NCBI RefSeq assembly: GCF_002307495.1
Contig: NZ_NTMR01000024.1
Span: 1-64,000 of the forward strand
Length of the DNA: 64,000 nt
Direction: 5' to 3'
DNA from: Pseudomonas abyssi
GTDB lineage: Bacteria > Pseudomonadota > Gammaproteobacteria > Pseudomonadales > Pseudomonadaceae
This document shows, in pieces, positions 33,483 through 41,784 of this stretch; the stretch's first letter is position 1, and every line of letters starts with the position of its first letter. The notes under the pieces were generated by a model, which worked only from the letters and a program-made list of their open reading frames with translations, had not been told where the DNA came from and did not search any database. The position numbers and the translations under genes were made by a program.

Positions 33483-34454
33483 TTACAGACCTGCCTTGTA
33501 ACGCGCCGGCGTCTCGCCCTGCCAGCGCCGGAACGCACGGACAAAGGCGTTCTCGTCGGAGAAGCCCAACTGTTCGGCAATCTGCGCCACGCTCAGGCGG
33601 CCCTGCTGCAAGGCCTGACAGGCCATCTCCTGCAGCACCGATTCGCGCAGGGTCTTGAACGACAGCCCTTCCTCGGCCAGCTTGCGGTTGAGGTGGCGGC
33701 CGCTTAACCCCAACTGCTCGGCAATCCGCTCCTTGCCCCAGCGCGGCTGACTGCGCACCTGCGCCTGCACCTCGGCGGCCAGACTGTGCTGGCCGAGGCT
33801 GGCGAGGGTCTGGTCGGCGAGCTGGCGCAGGTGATCGCGCAGGGCACTGTTGGCCTGAATCTGCGGCAGCTCGAGCTGATCGGCAGAGAACGTGATGCGA
33901 TTGAAGCCGGCCTCGAAGTGCAGCGGGCAATCGATCAACGCGCGGTAGTCGTCCAGCGGCGCCAGCGGGGCGTGGGCCAGCCAGATACCGCTCGGGGTGA
34001 ATCGGCAGCCGGTTGCCCAGCGCGTGAGATTCAGCTGGCCGGCCAGCACCGCCTCGACCCGTTCGGCCTGCCGCACAGCCAGGTGCGGCAGATAGTCGAT
34101 GGCCATCTCATCGCCGTCACGCAGCAGCTGAAACTCGCCACCGGCGCCGATCAGCGGCGCATACTCAACCTGCTCGGCGAGCGCTTCACCAAGGGTCTCG
34201 CAGGTCACCAGCAGCATGCCGGCGCTGTCGAGATGGCCGACCTGGATGTCCAGCCCCAGCCGCAGACCGGCCAGTGGATCGGCAGCCAGCTCGCAGTAGC
34301 ACTCCCACAGCTCATCCTGCACCGCCAGCGGGATACGCTCGTTACCCTGCAGCCGCGCAATCAGGTCGGCGGGCAGGGTAATACCCTGGCGCTGGGCGGA
34401 CTGCAGCAGGGCCTGGGCGTAGAGGGGAGTAACGCTGTGATCGACACTCGACAT
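33483..34454 (-). CDS. AraC-family transcriptional regulator
   Basis: The 323-residue protein has an N-terminal arabinose_bd-type domain (OruR/PA-type AraC regulators) and two C-terminal helix-turn-helices, the second in RLSVAQIAEQLGFSDENAFV. It is divergent from the flavin monooxygenase operon and is the natural candidate for its regulator. Two TGTCC repeats ten bases apart (34475-34489) between the genes could be its binding site. Confidence 0.88.
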   Translation of the reverse strand: MSSVDHSVTPLYAQALLQSAQRQGITLPADLIARLQGNERIPLAVQDELWECYCELAADPLAGLRLGLDIQVGHLDSAGMLLVTCETLGEALAEQVEYAPLIGAGGEFQLLRDGDEMAIDYLPHLAVRQAERVEAVLAGQLNLTRWATGCRFTPSGIWLAHAPLAPLDDYRALIDCPLHFEAGFNRITFSADQLELPQIQANSALRDHLRQLADQTLASLGQHSLAAEVQAQVRSQPRWGKERIAEQLGLSGRHLNRKLAEEGLSFKTLRESVLQEMACQALQQGRLSVAQIAEQLGFSDENAFVRAFRRWQGETPARYKAGL

Positions 34455-34474
34455 GGCTTGAATTGCCGGATTCC

Positions 34475-34489
34475 TGTCCCGTTTTGTCC
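34475..34489. promoter_or_regulatory. Possible AraC-type direct repeat
   Basis: TGTCC occurs at 34475-34479 and 34485-34489 (context CTGTCCCGTTTTGTCCG), one helical turn apart, in the 148-base divergent gap between the AraC gene and the monooxygenase gene. The assignment is speculative. Confidence 0.35.
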
Positions 34490-34602
34490 GATACCGCCGC
34501 AGGGCGTTTGGCTAGACTCGTGATCATAACCCTGCCACCGTCCGGATGTAACACGCGCAGAGCAGGGCCCATAACAACGACAAGAACAAATGAGGTATCC
34601 CC

Positions 34603-35937
34603 ATGTACGCTGTCATCGGCGCCGGCCCCATGGGTCTGGCCACTGCCCGCAACCTGCAGAAGCTGGACATTCCTTTCATCGGCCTTGAGCTGCACAGCGA
34701 CGTTGGCGGGCTGTGGGACATCGACAACCCGCACAGCACCATGTACGACAGCGCCCACCTGATCTCCTCGAAGCGGATGACCGAGTTCGCCGAATTCCCT
34801 ATGCAAGACAGCGTGGCGCTGTACCCGCATCACAGCGAAATGCGTCGCTACTTTCAGGACTACGCCAGGCATTTCGATCTGTACCGCCACTACGAATTCA
34901 ACACCAAGGTGCTGAGTGTGGAGCGCGACGGTAGCCATTGGACCCTCATCACCGAGCGTGACGGCCAGCAGCAGAGCCGCCGCTTCGAGGGTCTGCTGAT
35001 CGCCAACGGCACCCTGCATACGCCGAACCGGCCGAGCCTGCCGGGCCGCTTCGACGGCCAGATCATGCACTCGGCCGAATACCGCAGCGCCGAGGTGTTC
35101 AAGGGCAAACGCGTGCTGATCGTCGGCTGCGGCAACTCCGGTGCCGACATCGCAGTCGATGCGGTGCACCACGCCAAGTCGGTCGACATGAGTCTGCGCC
35201 GTGGCTATTACTTCCTGCCCAAGTTCATCAAGGGCAAGCCGACCGACACCCTCAGCGCCGGCCGCAAGTTCAAGCTGCCACGCCCGCTGAAGCAACGCAT
35301 GGACGCCGCCCTGATCCGCTTCATCATGGGCAAACCCTCGGACTACGGCCTGCCCGATCCGGACTACCGCATGTACGAGTCGCACCCGGTGGTGAACTCG
35401 CTGATCCTGCATCACCTGGGTCATGGCGACATCCACGCCCGCCGCGACATTCGCGACATGGACGGCAACCGGGTCGACTTTGTCGACGGTCAAAGCGCCG
35501 AGTACGACCTGATCCTGCTGGCCACCGGGTATCAGCTGGACTACCCCTTCATCGGGCGCGAGCACCTGAACTGGCCGGCCACGCTGGATGCCCCGCAGCT
35601 GTACCTGAATGTGTTCCACCCCGAGTACGACAACCTGTTCATGATGGGCATGATCGAAGCCGCCGGTCTCGGCTGGGAAGGCCGCAACCTGCAGGCCCGG
35701 CTGACCGCGCTGTATATCCATCAGCACCGTCAGGGCAGTGCGCAAGCCGCCAGTTTTGCCGCCACCAAACGGCAGCAGGCCAGCACCAATCTGGACGGCG
35801 GCTACGACTACATCAAGCTCGCGCGCATGGCCTACTACGTCAACAAGGATGCCTATCTGGACGCCCTGCACCAGCACATCACCGAGCTGGAGGCCGGTCT
35901 TGAGCAGGCCGCACCGCAGCCGGTGCCGGCGACATGA
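34603..35937 (+). CDS. Flavin-containing monooxygenase
   Basis: The 444-residue class B flavoprotein monooxygenase has the FAD loop IGAGPMGLA, the FMO fingerprint FxGxxxHxxxY as FDGQIMHSAEY, and the NADPH loop GCGNSGADIA. Such enzymes oxygenate N or S atoms or carry out Baeyer-Villiger reactions. It leads an operon with a BASS transporter, two SDR-type dehydrogenases and a TauE-type permease, under a divergent AraC gene. The order suggests uptake and oxidation of one organic substrate that I cannot name. Confidence 0.9.
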   Translation: MYAVIGAGPMGLATARNLQKLDIPFIGLELHSDVGGLWDIDNPHSTMYDSAHLISSKRMTEFAEFPMQDSVALYPHHSEMRRYFQDYARHFDLYRHYEFNTKVLSVERDGSHWTLITERDGQQQSRRFEGLLIANGTLHTPNRPSLPGRFDGQIMHSAEYRSAEVFKGKRVLIVGCGNSGADIAVDAVHHAKSVDMSLRRGYYFLPKFIKGKPTDTLSAGRKFKLPRPLKQRMDAALIRFIMGKPSDYGLPDPDYRMYESHPVVNSLILHHLGHGDIHARRDIRDMDGNRVDFVDGQSAEYDLILLATGYQLDYPFIGREHLNWPATLDAPQLYLNVFHPEYDNLFMMGMIEAAGLGWEGRNLQARLTALYIHQHRQGSAQAASFAATKRQQASTNLDGGYDYIKLARMAYYVNKDAYLDALHQHITELEAGLEQAAPQPVPAT

Positions 35938-36881
35938 GCGGCGCGCTGCCGATCCAGTTCGACCCGGCCAGCCTGATCACCCTCAACCTGATCATGGCCT
36001 GCATGATGTTCGGCGTGTCGCTGAGCCTGACACTGGATGACTTCAAACGCATCATCAAGGCGCCGGTCGCACCGGTGGCCGGCCTGATTGCGCAGTTTCT
36101 GCTGCTGCCGGCCGCCACCTGCCTGTTCACCTGGCTGCTGAACATCGACCCGGAACTGGCGCTGGGCATGATGCTGGTCGCCTCCTGCCCGGGAGGCAGT
36201 TTTTCCAACGTCATGACCTGGCTGGGCCGCGGCAACGTCGCCGTTTCCGTCAGCATGACGGCGGTTTCCAGCCTGGCCGCGACGCTGCTGACGCCGCTCA
36301 ACTTTGCCTTCTATGGCTGGCTCAACCCGCACACCCGCGAGTATCTGACCCAGATCAGCCTCGACCCGACCGGTATTCTGGTCATCGTGCTGCTGGTGCT
36401 GGCCCTGCCGTTGCTGCTTGGCATGGTCAGCGGCAAACGCTGGCCGACGCTGGTGACGCGCAGCGAAAAGCCGCTGCGGGTGATCTCGCTACTGGTGTTC
36501 CTCGGCTTTGTCGCCATCGCCTTTACCAACAACGTCGATCTGTTTATCGAACGCTTCCACAGCTTCTTCTGGCTGGTGGTCGCCCACAACCTGCTGGCGC
36601 TGAGCCTGGGCTACGGCATGGCACGGCTGCTGCGCCTGCCGCTGGCCGACCGCCGCGCCGTGACCATGGAAGTGGGCATCCAGAACTCCGGCCTGGGGCT
36701 GGTGATCCTCTTCACCTTCTTCCCCGATGCCGGCGGCATGATGCTGATCACCGCCTTCTGGGGCGTCTGGCATCTGGTCTCCGGGCTGACCCTGTCGCAG
36801 CTGTGGGCACGTCAGAGCCGCCGCACAGAACGCCAAGAACAACAACAAGACGCCGCTCGCCGCGGCGCGCAAAGAGCCTGA
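35934..36881 (+). CDS. Bile acid:sodium symporter (BASS) family transporter
   Basis: The 315-residue integral membrane protein has about nine to ten helices and the SBF-family segment LVASCPGGSFSNVMT. BASS proteins take up organic anions with sodium. Its ATG overlaps the monooxygenase stop (ATGA). It is likely the importer for the operon's substrate or the exporter of its product. Confidence 0.88.
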   Translation: MSGALPIQFDPASLITLNLIMACMMFGVSLSLTLDDFKRIIKAPVAPVAGLIAQFLLLPAATCLFTWLLNIDPELALGMMLVASCPGGSFSNVMTWLGRGNVAVSVSMTAVSSLAATLLTPLNFAFYGWLNPHTREYLTQISLDPTGILVIVLLVLALPLLLGMVSGKRWPTLVTRSEKPLRVISLLVFLGFVAIAFTNNVDLFIERFHSFFWLVVAHNLLALSLGYGMARLLRLPLADRRAVTMEVGIQNSGLGLVILFTFFPDAGGMMLITAFWGVWHLVSGLTLSQLWARQSRRTERQEQQQDAARRGAQRA

Positions 36882-36885
36882 CACC

Positions 36886-37815
36886 ATGAGCAAACGCATT
36901 CTGATCACCGGCGCTGCCGGCTATATCGGTCACCAGCTGGGCAACCGCCTGGCCAGGGACTTCTACGTCATCGGCACCGACATCCGCGGCCGCGACGATC
37001 TCGACTTCCCGCTGCAGGTCATGGACATCCGCGACGCCGGGCTGACCGAGCTGCTCAAGCGCGAGCAGATCACCCACGTGGTACATCTGGCGTCTATCCT
37101 GCAGGCCTCGAAGGACCGCGAACGCGACTTCGACATCGACGTCAACGGCACCCACAACGTGCTCAAGGCCTGCGTGGAAGCGGGCGTACAGCAGCTGACC
37201 GTGACCAGTTCCGGCGCCGCCTACGGCTACTACCCTGATAACCCGGCCTGGATCGACGAGCAGGATGCCATCCGCGGCAACCGCGAGTTCGCCTACTCCG
37301 ATCACAAGCGGCAGATCGAGGAACTGCTGGCGCGCTACCGTCGCGAGCACCCCGCGCTGGCCCAGCTGATCTTCCGTCCGGGCACGGTACTTGGCACCGA
37401 GACCCGCAACCAGATCACCAACCTGTTCGAGTCCAAGCGCGTGCTGGCGATCAAGGGCAGCGACTCACCCTTCGTCTTCATCTGGGATCAGGACGTACTG
37501 GCGGCGATGGAGATGGGCATCCGCGAAGACAAGCAGGGCATCTTCAACATGGCCGGCGACGGCGCCCTGACCATGCGCGAAATCGCCCAGCGCCTGAACA
37601 AACCGCTGATGACCGTCTCACCCTGGCTGCTGAAAAGCGCACTGCAGGTCGCCAAATGGCTCGGCAAACCCACCGGCCCGGAGCAAATCAACTTCCTGCG
37701 CTACCGCCCGGTGCTGAGCAACCGGCGGCTGAAGGAGGAGTTTGGGTATCAGTTGCAGAAGACGTCGGCGGAGACCTTCGAATACTTCATCGAACAGCGC
37801 GGCCTGCGGCAGTAA
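36886..37815 (+). CDS. NAD-dependent epimerase/dehydratase (extended SDR)
   Basis: The 309-residue extended SDR begins ILITGAAGYIGHQLG, the NAD-binding loop. SSGAAYG carries the family's serine, but the usual YxxxK is YSDHK (about residue 137). Members act on sugar nucleotides or on steroid-like and lactone substrates. It starts four bases after the BASS gene and has no matching sugar pathway around it, so a catabolic role in this operon is more likely. Confidence 0.86.
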   Translation: MSKRILITGAAGYIGHQLGNRLARDFYVIGTDIRGRDDLDFPLQVMDIRDAGLTELLKREQITHVVHLASILQASKDRERDFDIDVNGTHNVLKACVEAGVQQLTVTSSGAAYGYYPDNPAWIDEQDAIRGNREFAYSDHKRQIEELLARYRREHPALAQLIFRPGTVLGTETRNQITNLFESKRVLAIKGSDSPFVFIWDQDVLAAMEMGIREDKQGIFNMAGDGALTMREIAQRLNKPLMTVSPWLLKSALQVAKWLGKPTGPEQINFLRYRPVLSNRRLKEEFGYQLQKTSAETFEYFIEQRGLRQ

Positions 37816-37817
37816 TA

Positions 37818-37945
37818 GCTGCAAGCCATAAGCTTCAAGCGACAAGCGAAAACCACTCGGCGCGCCCGGCAGTGAGGCGCCAACCCCAAATGCAAAAGAT
37901 GCAGCGGCCCGCTTGAGGCTTACAGCTTGAAGCTTGCAGCTGCGA
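37818..37945. repeat. AGCTTGCAGC-type intergenic repeat
   Basis: GCTGCAAGCCATAAGCTTCA near the left and GCTTACAGCTTGAAGCTTGC near the right are roughly inverted copies in the gap between the two dehydrogenase genes. Runs of AAGCTTGCAGCTTGAAG are frequent in Pseudomonas intergenic DNA. A weaker echo (CTTCAAGCTACAAGC) is at 29567-29581. Confidence 0.5.
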
Positions 37946-37961
37946 CCAAAGGGAGCCCCCC

Positions 37962-38747
37962 ATGAAGGTTATTTTGATCACCGGCGCCGCCTCCGGCCTC
38001 GGCTGGGCGATGGCCAAGCGCTGGTTCGACGCCGGTCACAGTCTGGTGCTGGCCGACGTCAACGAGGCGCTGCTCAAGCAGCGTGAAGAAGAACTGAACG
38101 CCCCCACGCGGGTGCTCACCGTCACCGCCGACATCACCAGCGCCGACGACATCCAGCGACTGATCCAGGCTACCTCTCAGCGCTTCGGTCGCCTTGATCG
38201 ACTGGTCAACAACGCCGGCATCACCCACCGCTCACCGGCCCATCAGACCGACCCGGCGGTGTTCCGCAGGGTCATGGCGGTGGACTGGCAAGGCCCGGTC
38301 GAGCTGACCATGGCGGCGCTGCCACTGCTGCGCGCCAGTGAAGGCGAGATTCTCTGCATCGGTTCGATGGCCGGCTGGATGCCGGTGCCGGGCCGCGCCG
38401 CCTATTGCGCTGCCAAGGGCGCGTTGACCCAGTTCTTCGAGGTGCTGCGGCTGGAGCTGGAGCGCGACAATATCCATGTACTGATGGTCTACCCGAGCTT
38501 CCTCGACACGCCGATCGAGCACAACGCGTTGGGCAAGGACGGCAAGCCCGCCAGCCACGCACGCTCCATGGTCGGCGGCATGCGCACCCCGGAGTGGATG
38601 GTCGGGCTGGTTGACCAGGCACTGGCAAAGCGGCAACGTTGGCTACTGCCCGAGCCGGTGTCCCGCTTTGGCAGCCTGCTCTGGCGATTTGCCCCGGCGC
38701 TGTATCTGCGTCAGGTGCGCAAGCGCTTTGCCGGCGAGCTGGGCTGA
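37962..38747 (+). CDS. Short-chain dehydrogenase/reductase
   Basis: The 261-residue classical SDR has TGAASGLG, NNAG and the YCAAK active site with the serine in CIGSMAG. It is the fourth gene of the AraC-controlled cluster and probably oxidises or reduces an alcohol/ketone intermediate. A 146-base repeat-bearing gap separates it from the epimerase gene, so it might have its own promoter. Confidence 0.9.
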   Translation: MKVILITGAASGLGWAMAKRWFDAGHSLVLADVNEALLKQREEELNAPTRVLTVTADITSADDIQRLIQATSQRFGRLDRLVNNAGITHRSPAHQTDPAVFRRVMAVDWQGPVELTMAALPLLRASEGEILCIGSMAGWMPVPGRAAYCAAKGALTQFFEVLRLELERDNIHVLMVYPSFLDTPIEHNALGKDGKPASHARSMVGGMRTPEWMVGLVDQALAKRQRWLLPEPVSRFGSLLWRFAPALYLRQVRKRFAGELG

Positions 38748-38846
38748 TCACCCACCGGCGGGACGCAGAATCCGGCTCAGCGCCAACGCGTGAGGGCACG
38801 CACGCTCTCCGGATTCCTTACACACCCGCGACAACAAGAAGACACC

Positions 38847-39602
38847 ATGCCCCTCGACACCCTGCTGCTCAATCCCTGGCTATGGCTCGGGCTGTTTATC
38901 CTGCTGGCCTACACCATCGAAGCCATCACCGGCTTCGGCAGTATCGTCATTGCCCTGTCGCTAGGCGCATTGCTGCTGCCGATTCCGGCCATGCTGCCGG
39001 TACTGGTGCCGCTCAATATCTGCATGAGCGGCTATCTGGCCTGGCGCAACCGCCAGCACATCCACTGGCCGACGCTGCTGAAACTGATCCTGCCGCTGAT
39101 GCTGATCGGCATGCTGCTGGGCTACGGCCTGCGACCCTGGCTCAGCGGTGAGCTGCTCAAGGCACTGTTCGGTGTGCTGGTGCTGTGGTTTGCCGGTCGT
39201 GAGCTGCTACGCATGTTCCGTGGTCATATCAGCCCGCCGCACCCAAGCTGGCTGAGCCGCAGCCTGACCCTCGGCGCCGGCCTGACCCACGGCCTGTTCG
39301 CCTCCGGCGGCCCGCTGCTGGTCTACGCACTGGCCGGCACCCGGCTGGACAAGAGCCAACTGCGCGCCACCCTGATCAGCGTCTGGTTCACCCTCAACAG
39401 CAGCATGACCGTGCTGTTTCTGCTCGACGGCAGCCTGCTGCCCAACCTGCCACGCATCGCCAGCTACCTGCCGCTGCTGGTGATCGGCGTGGTGCTCGGC
39501 GAAATCCTCCATCACCGCCTGAACGAGCAGCACTTTCGGCAAGTGGTCTACAGCCTGCTGGTGGTCACGGGCGTGTTGCTGCTGGCCAAGGCGGCGCTCT
39601 GA
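38847..39602 (+). CDS. TauE/SafE-family permease
   Basis: The 251-residue membrane protein has about eight helices and the TauE-type start AITGFGSIVIALSLGALLLP. TauE/SafE proteins export sulfite, sulfoacetate or related anions. The ATG at 38847 is chosen because the upstream in-frame stretch is not membrane-like. Following the dehydrogenases, it may export an anionic product. Confidence 0.85.
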   Translation: MPLDTLLLNPWLWLGLFILLAYTIEAITGFGSIVIALSLGALLLPIPAMLPVLVPLNICMSGYLAWRNRQHIHWPTLLKLILPLMLIGMLLGYGLRPWLSGELLKALFGVLVLWFAGRELLRMFRGHISPPHPSWLSRSLTLGAGLTHGLFASGGPLLVYALAGTRLDKSQLRATLISVWFTLNSSMTVLFLLDGSLLPNLPRIASYLPLLVIGVVLGEILHHRLNEQHFRQVVYSLLVVTGVLLLAKAAL

Positions 39603-39627
39603 CGGACAGGTCGGCGCGGCAAGTTAG

Positions 39628-39655
39628 GGTGGAGAAAGCCAACGGCGTCTCCACC
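39628..39655. repeat. Intergenic palindrome (GGTGGAG type)
   Basis: GGTGGAG and CTCCACC flank a short loop between the convergent TauE and Fic genes. It is a relative of the palindrome at 3273-3300. Confidence 0.5.
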
Positions 39656-39734
39656 ATCCATGCACCGACCCGGCGACCATAAGTGCGCAACACCCCACAC
39701 GAAAAAGCCGCGGAGACGCTGCGCTTACTCCGCC

Positions 39735-40862
39735 CTACGGGCCAGCGCTAATCCGGTACCGGGTGCTGCGTCCACCGCCCGGCAGCTTTTCAATGCAGCC
39801 CTTTTCCAGCAGATCAGCCAGATGGCGGGTAGCGGTGGCCTTGGACACCTTGGCAACCGCCTGATACTGGCTGGCACTGATGCCGTCAGCAAAACCTCGC
39901 TCACCTCCATCAAGCAATCGGTTGAGCACTTTGGTCTGCTCAGCCGACAACCCATCATTGCGATGGTTTTGCCAGAAACGCGCCTTGGTCAGCAATCGAT
40001 CGATACGCGCAATGGCTTGCCGCAGGCTGTCCAGCAAGGTAGCGAGAAACCACTGCAGCCATTCGGTGATATCGAGACCGCCTTTCTGGCTGGCTTCGAG
40101 CACCCGGTAATACCCCGAACGATCGTCGAGAATACTGGCCGACATGGCATACAGGCGGATGGCCTGACCGTCGGCCTGAGCCAAAGCCAGGTCAGTGATG
40201 GCACGAGTCAGCCGGCCATTGCCGTCATCGAAGGGGTGCAGGGTAACGAACCAGAAATGCGCGATACCGGCGCGCAGCAGCGGGTCCAGCCCGGCGTCTG
40301 CACGGCTATCGGCAAACCACTGAAGAAACCGTTCCAGCTGCGCCTCCAGGCCTGCGCGGGGCGGCGCTTCAAAATGCACTCTCGGCCGATCCAGCCGGCC
40401 GGAGACCACCTGCATCGGCTCGTCGCCGCGCAACCCGCCGACGTGCATGGCACCGTGCAGCGGCAAGGCATCATCCGGGAATAACTGCTGGTGCCAGCCG
40501 AGCAGGCGTTCCAGGGTCAAGGGCCGGTCAATATTGCGGGTAGCATCCAGCAGCAACTCGGCAGCCCCCTCACTGCGTGGGCTGGGCTTGCTGTCCGGCT
40601 CCAGGCCCAGGCGGCGCGCCAGCGAAGAGCGCACCGAGGCCACGTTGAGCGTTTCACCCTCGATGGCCGAGGAGGTGATGATGTTCTGCAGCAGGGTATC
40701 CAGTTGACCATGCAGCTCGTCAGCCCGGTCTACCGCGCCGGCCATCCCCAGCAGTGTGCCCTGGGCCTGCACGCAGGCCCGCAACGGCGCGGCCAAGGCA
40801 TCCGCCTGCCAGGTAAACGCCGGCCATTCTGGCCGCTGCCATATCCATTCCACACCACTCAT
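39735..40862 (-). CDS. Fic-family AMP-transferase with C-terminal winged helix
   Basis: The 375-residue protein has the full Fic motif HPFDDGNGRLTR with the catalytic His209. An N-terminal inhibitory helix S64-xxx-E68-G69 (SSAIEG) marks a class II, self-inhibited enzyme. Residues about 300-375 form a winged helix (TATRHLADLLEKGCI...GGRSTRYRI) that could bind DNA. Fic enzymes transfer AMP from ATP to protein hydroxyls. An elaborate palindromic operator lies just upstream of its start, so the protein may repress its own gene. Confidence 0.9.
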   Translation of the reverse strand: MSGVEWIWQRPEWPAFTWQADALAAPLRACVQAQGTLLGMAGAVDRADELHGQLDTLLQNIITSSAIEGETLNVASVRSSLARRLGLEPDSKPSPRSEGAAELLLDATRNIDRPLTLERLLGWHQQLFPDDALPLHGAMHVGGLRGDEPMQVVSGRLDRPRVHFEAPPRAGLEAQLERFLQWFADSRADAGLDPLLRAGIAHFWFVTLHPFDDGNGRLTRAITDLALAQADGQAIRLYAMSASILDDRSGYYRVLEASQKGGLDITEWLQWFLATLLDSLRQAIARIDRLLTKARFWQNHRNDGLSAEQTKVLNRLLDGGERGFADGISASQYQAVAKVSKATATRHLADLLEKGCIEKLPGGGRSTRYRISAGP

Positions 40863-40881
40863 TACCCGCCCTCACGATGTC

Positions 40882-40946
40882 ATGAGCCAAATATAGCAGT
40901 TATTCGGCTCACCATATGAGCCGAATAGCACGCCTAATCGGCTCAT
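40882..40946. promoter_or_regulatory. Multi-site palindromic operator upstream of the Fic gene
   Basis: TATTCGGCTCA and TGAGCCGAATA form an exact 11-bp dyad with a 5-bp spacer (40901-40927). It is flanked by two more half-sites, ATGAGCCAAATA (40882-40893) and TAATCGGCTCAT (about 40935-40946). Four half-sites in alternating orientation suggest cooperative binding by a winged-helix protein, most simply the Fic protein itself. Confidence 0.75.
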
Positions 40947-41077
40947 CGCAGTCCTGGCCTCCGAGTCCCCTGGCTTTCCTCCCGCCAAAACCCTTCAACT
41001 ACACTGCATATTCTGCAGCGAACCTGCAGAGGCGCAACGCCATAAGGGATGTGACAACAACACAAGGGAGATGGAAA

Positions 41078-41227
41078 ATGGCCGTGAAGCACACACCGAC
41101 CGGTATCGTTCATTCAGGCAGCAAAGGCGGTAAGACCGGGTGTGGATTTAACACCCGGGAGAACGCCCATCACTGGGTACAGTCCTCCGAGCGTATTACC
41201 TGCGACAAGAACGGCTGCAAGAACTGA
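41078..41227 (+). CDS. Small conserved-looking protein, 49 residues
   Basis: The reading frame has an ATG at 41078 with AAGGGAG upstream and encodes a basic 49-residue protein with three cysteines (TGCGF and ITCDKNGCKN). It has no membrane segment or signal peptide. The composition looks like a real small protein, perhaps metal-binding, but I recognise no family. The gap 40863-41077 upstream contains the Fic operator. Confidence 0.55.
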   Translation: MAVKHTPTGIVHSGSKGGKTGCGFNTRENAHHWVQSSERITCDKNGCKN

Positions 41228-41301
41228 CGTCGCCACCTGCGAGGCTGTCGGGGCAGTTCGTGCCTTCGCCCTGCTCGCACCTTAGGTTCTCGACAGACAC
41301 T

Positions 41302-41718
41302 ATGATCCAAGCCCTAAACCACATCACGATCACTGTCGGCGACCTCGGCACATCGATCAGTTTCTACCGCGACGTGCTGGGCATGCAGTTGCATGTCAGT
41401 TGGGACAAGGGCGCCTACCTGAGTGCCGGAGAGCTGTGGTTCTGCCTGAATCTTGGACAGCCGAAACCCGCTGCGGACTACAGCCATATCGCCTTCTCGG
41501 TGCAGGCCGAGGCACTGGCTGCGCTACGCGCACGCTTGCCGGATCTGGCTGTACAGCAATGGCAGCAGAACAGCAGCGAGGGCGACTCGCTCTATCTGCT
41601 GGACCCAGACGGACACCGGCTTGAGCTGCACTGCGGCTCACTGCAGACACGGCTGCGCGCACTGGAGCAGTCACCCTATTCAGGCCTGATTTGGCACTCA
41701 AAACCGGCGCATGAGTGA
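41302..41718 (+). CDS. fosA: FosA-type glutathione transferase (VOC superfamily)
   Basis: The 138-residue VOC-fold enzyme closely follows P. aeruginosa FosA, which adds glutathione to fosfomycin using Mn2+ and K+. Metal ligands are His7, His62 and Glu108. Thr9, Tyr39, Trp46 and the potassium loop NSSEGDS (90-96) are present, and the arginine matching Arg119 is kept (Arg117). The lysine that matches Lys90 of FosA is Gln88 here, which could lower activity. Alternative start codons upstream lack homology. Confidence 0.88.
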   Translation: MIQALNHITITVGDLGTSISFYRDVLGMQLHVSWDKGAYLSAGELWFCLNLGQPKPAADYSHIAFSVQAEALAALRARLPDLAVQQWQQNSSEGDSLYLLDPDGHRLELHCGSLQTRLRALEQSPYSGLIWHSKPAHE

Positions 41719-41743
41719 CCTGACGACCAGCGCGCTTAACAAA

Positions 41744-41767
41744 AACCCCGCGCCAACGCGCGGGGTT
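41744..41767. terminator. Bidirectional terminator between fosA and the DUF4394 gene
   Basis: AACCCCGCG and CGCGGGGTT form a stem between convergent genes. AAAAA on its left gives a T-run for minus-strand transcripts. Confidence 0.75.
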
Positions 41768-41784
41768 CATGTTCCCAGCCGGCC

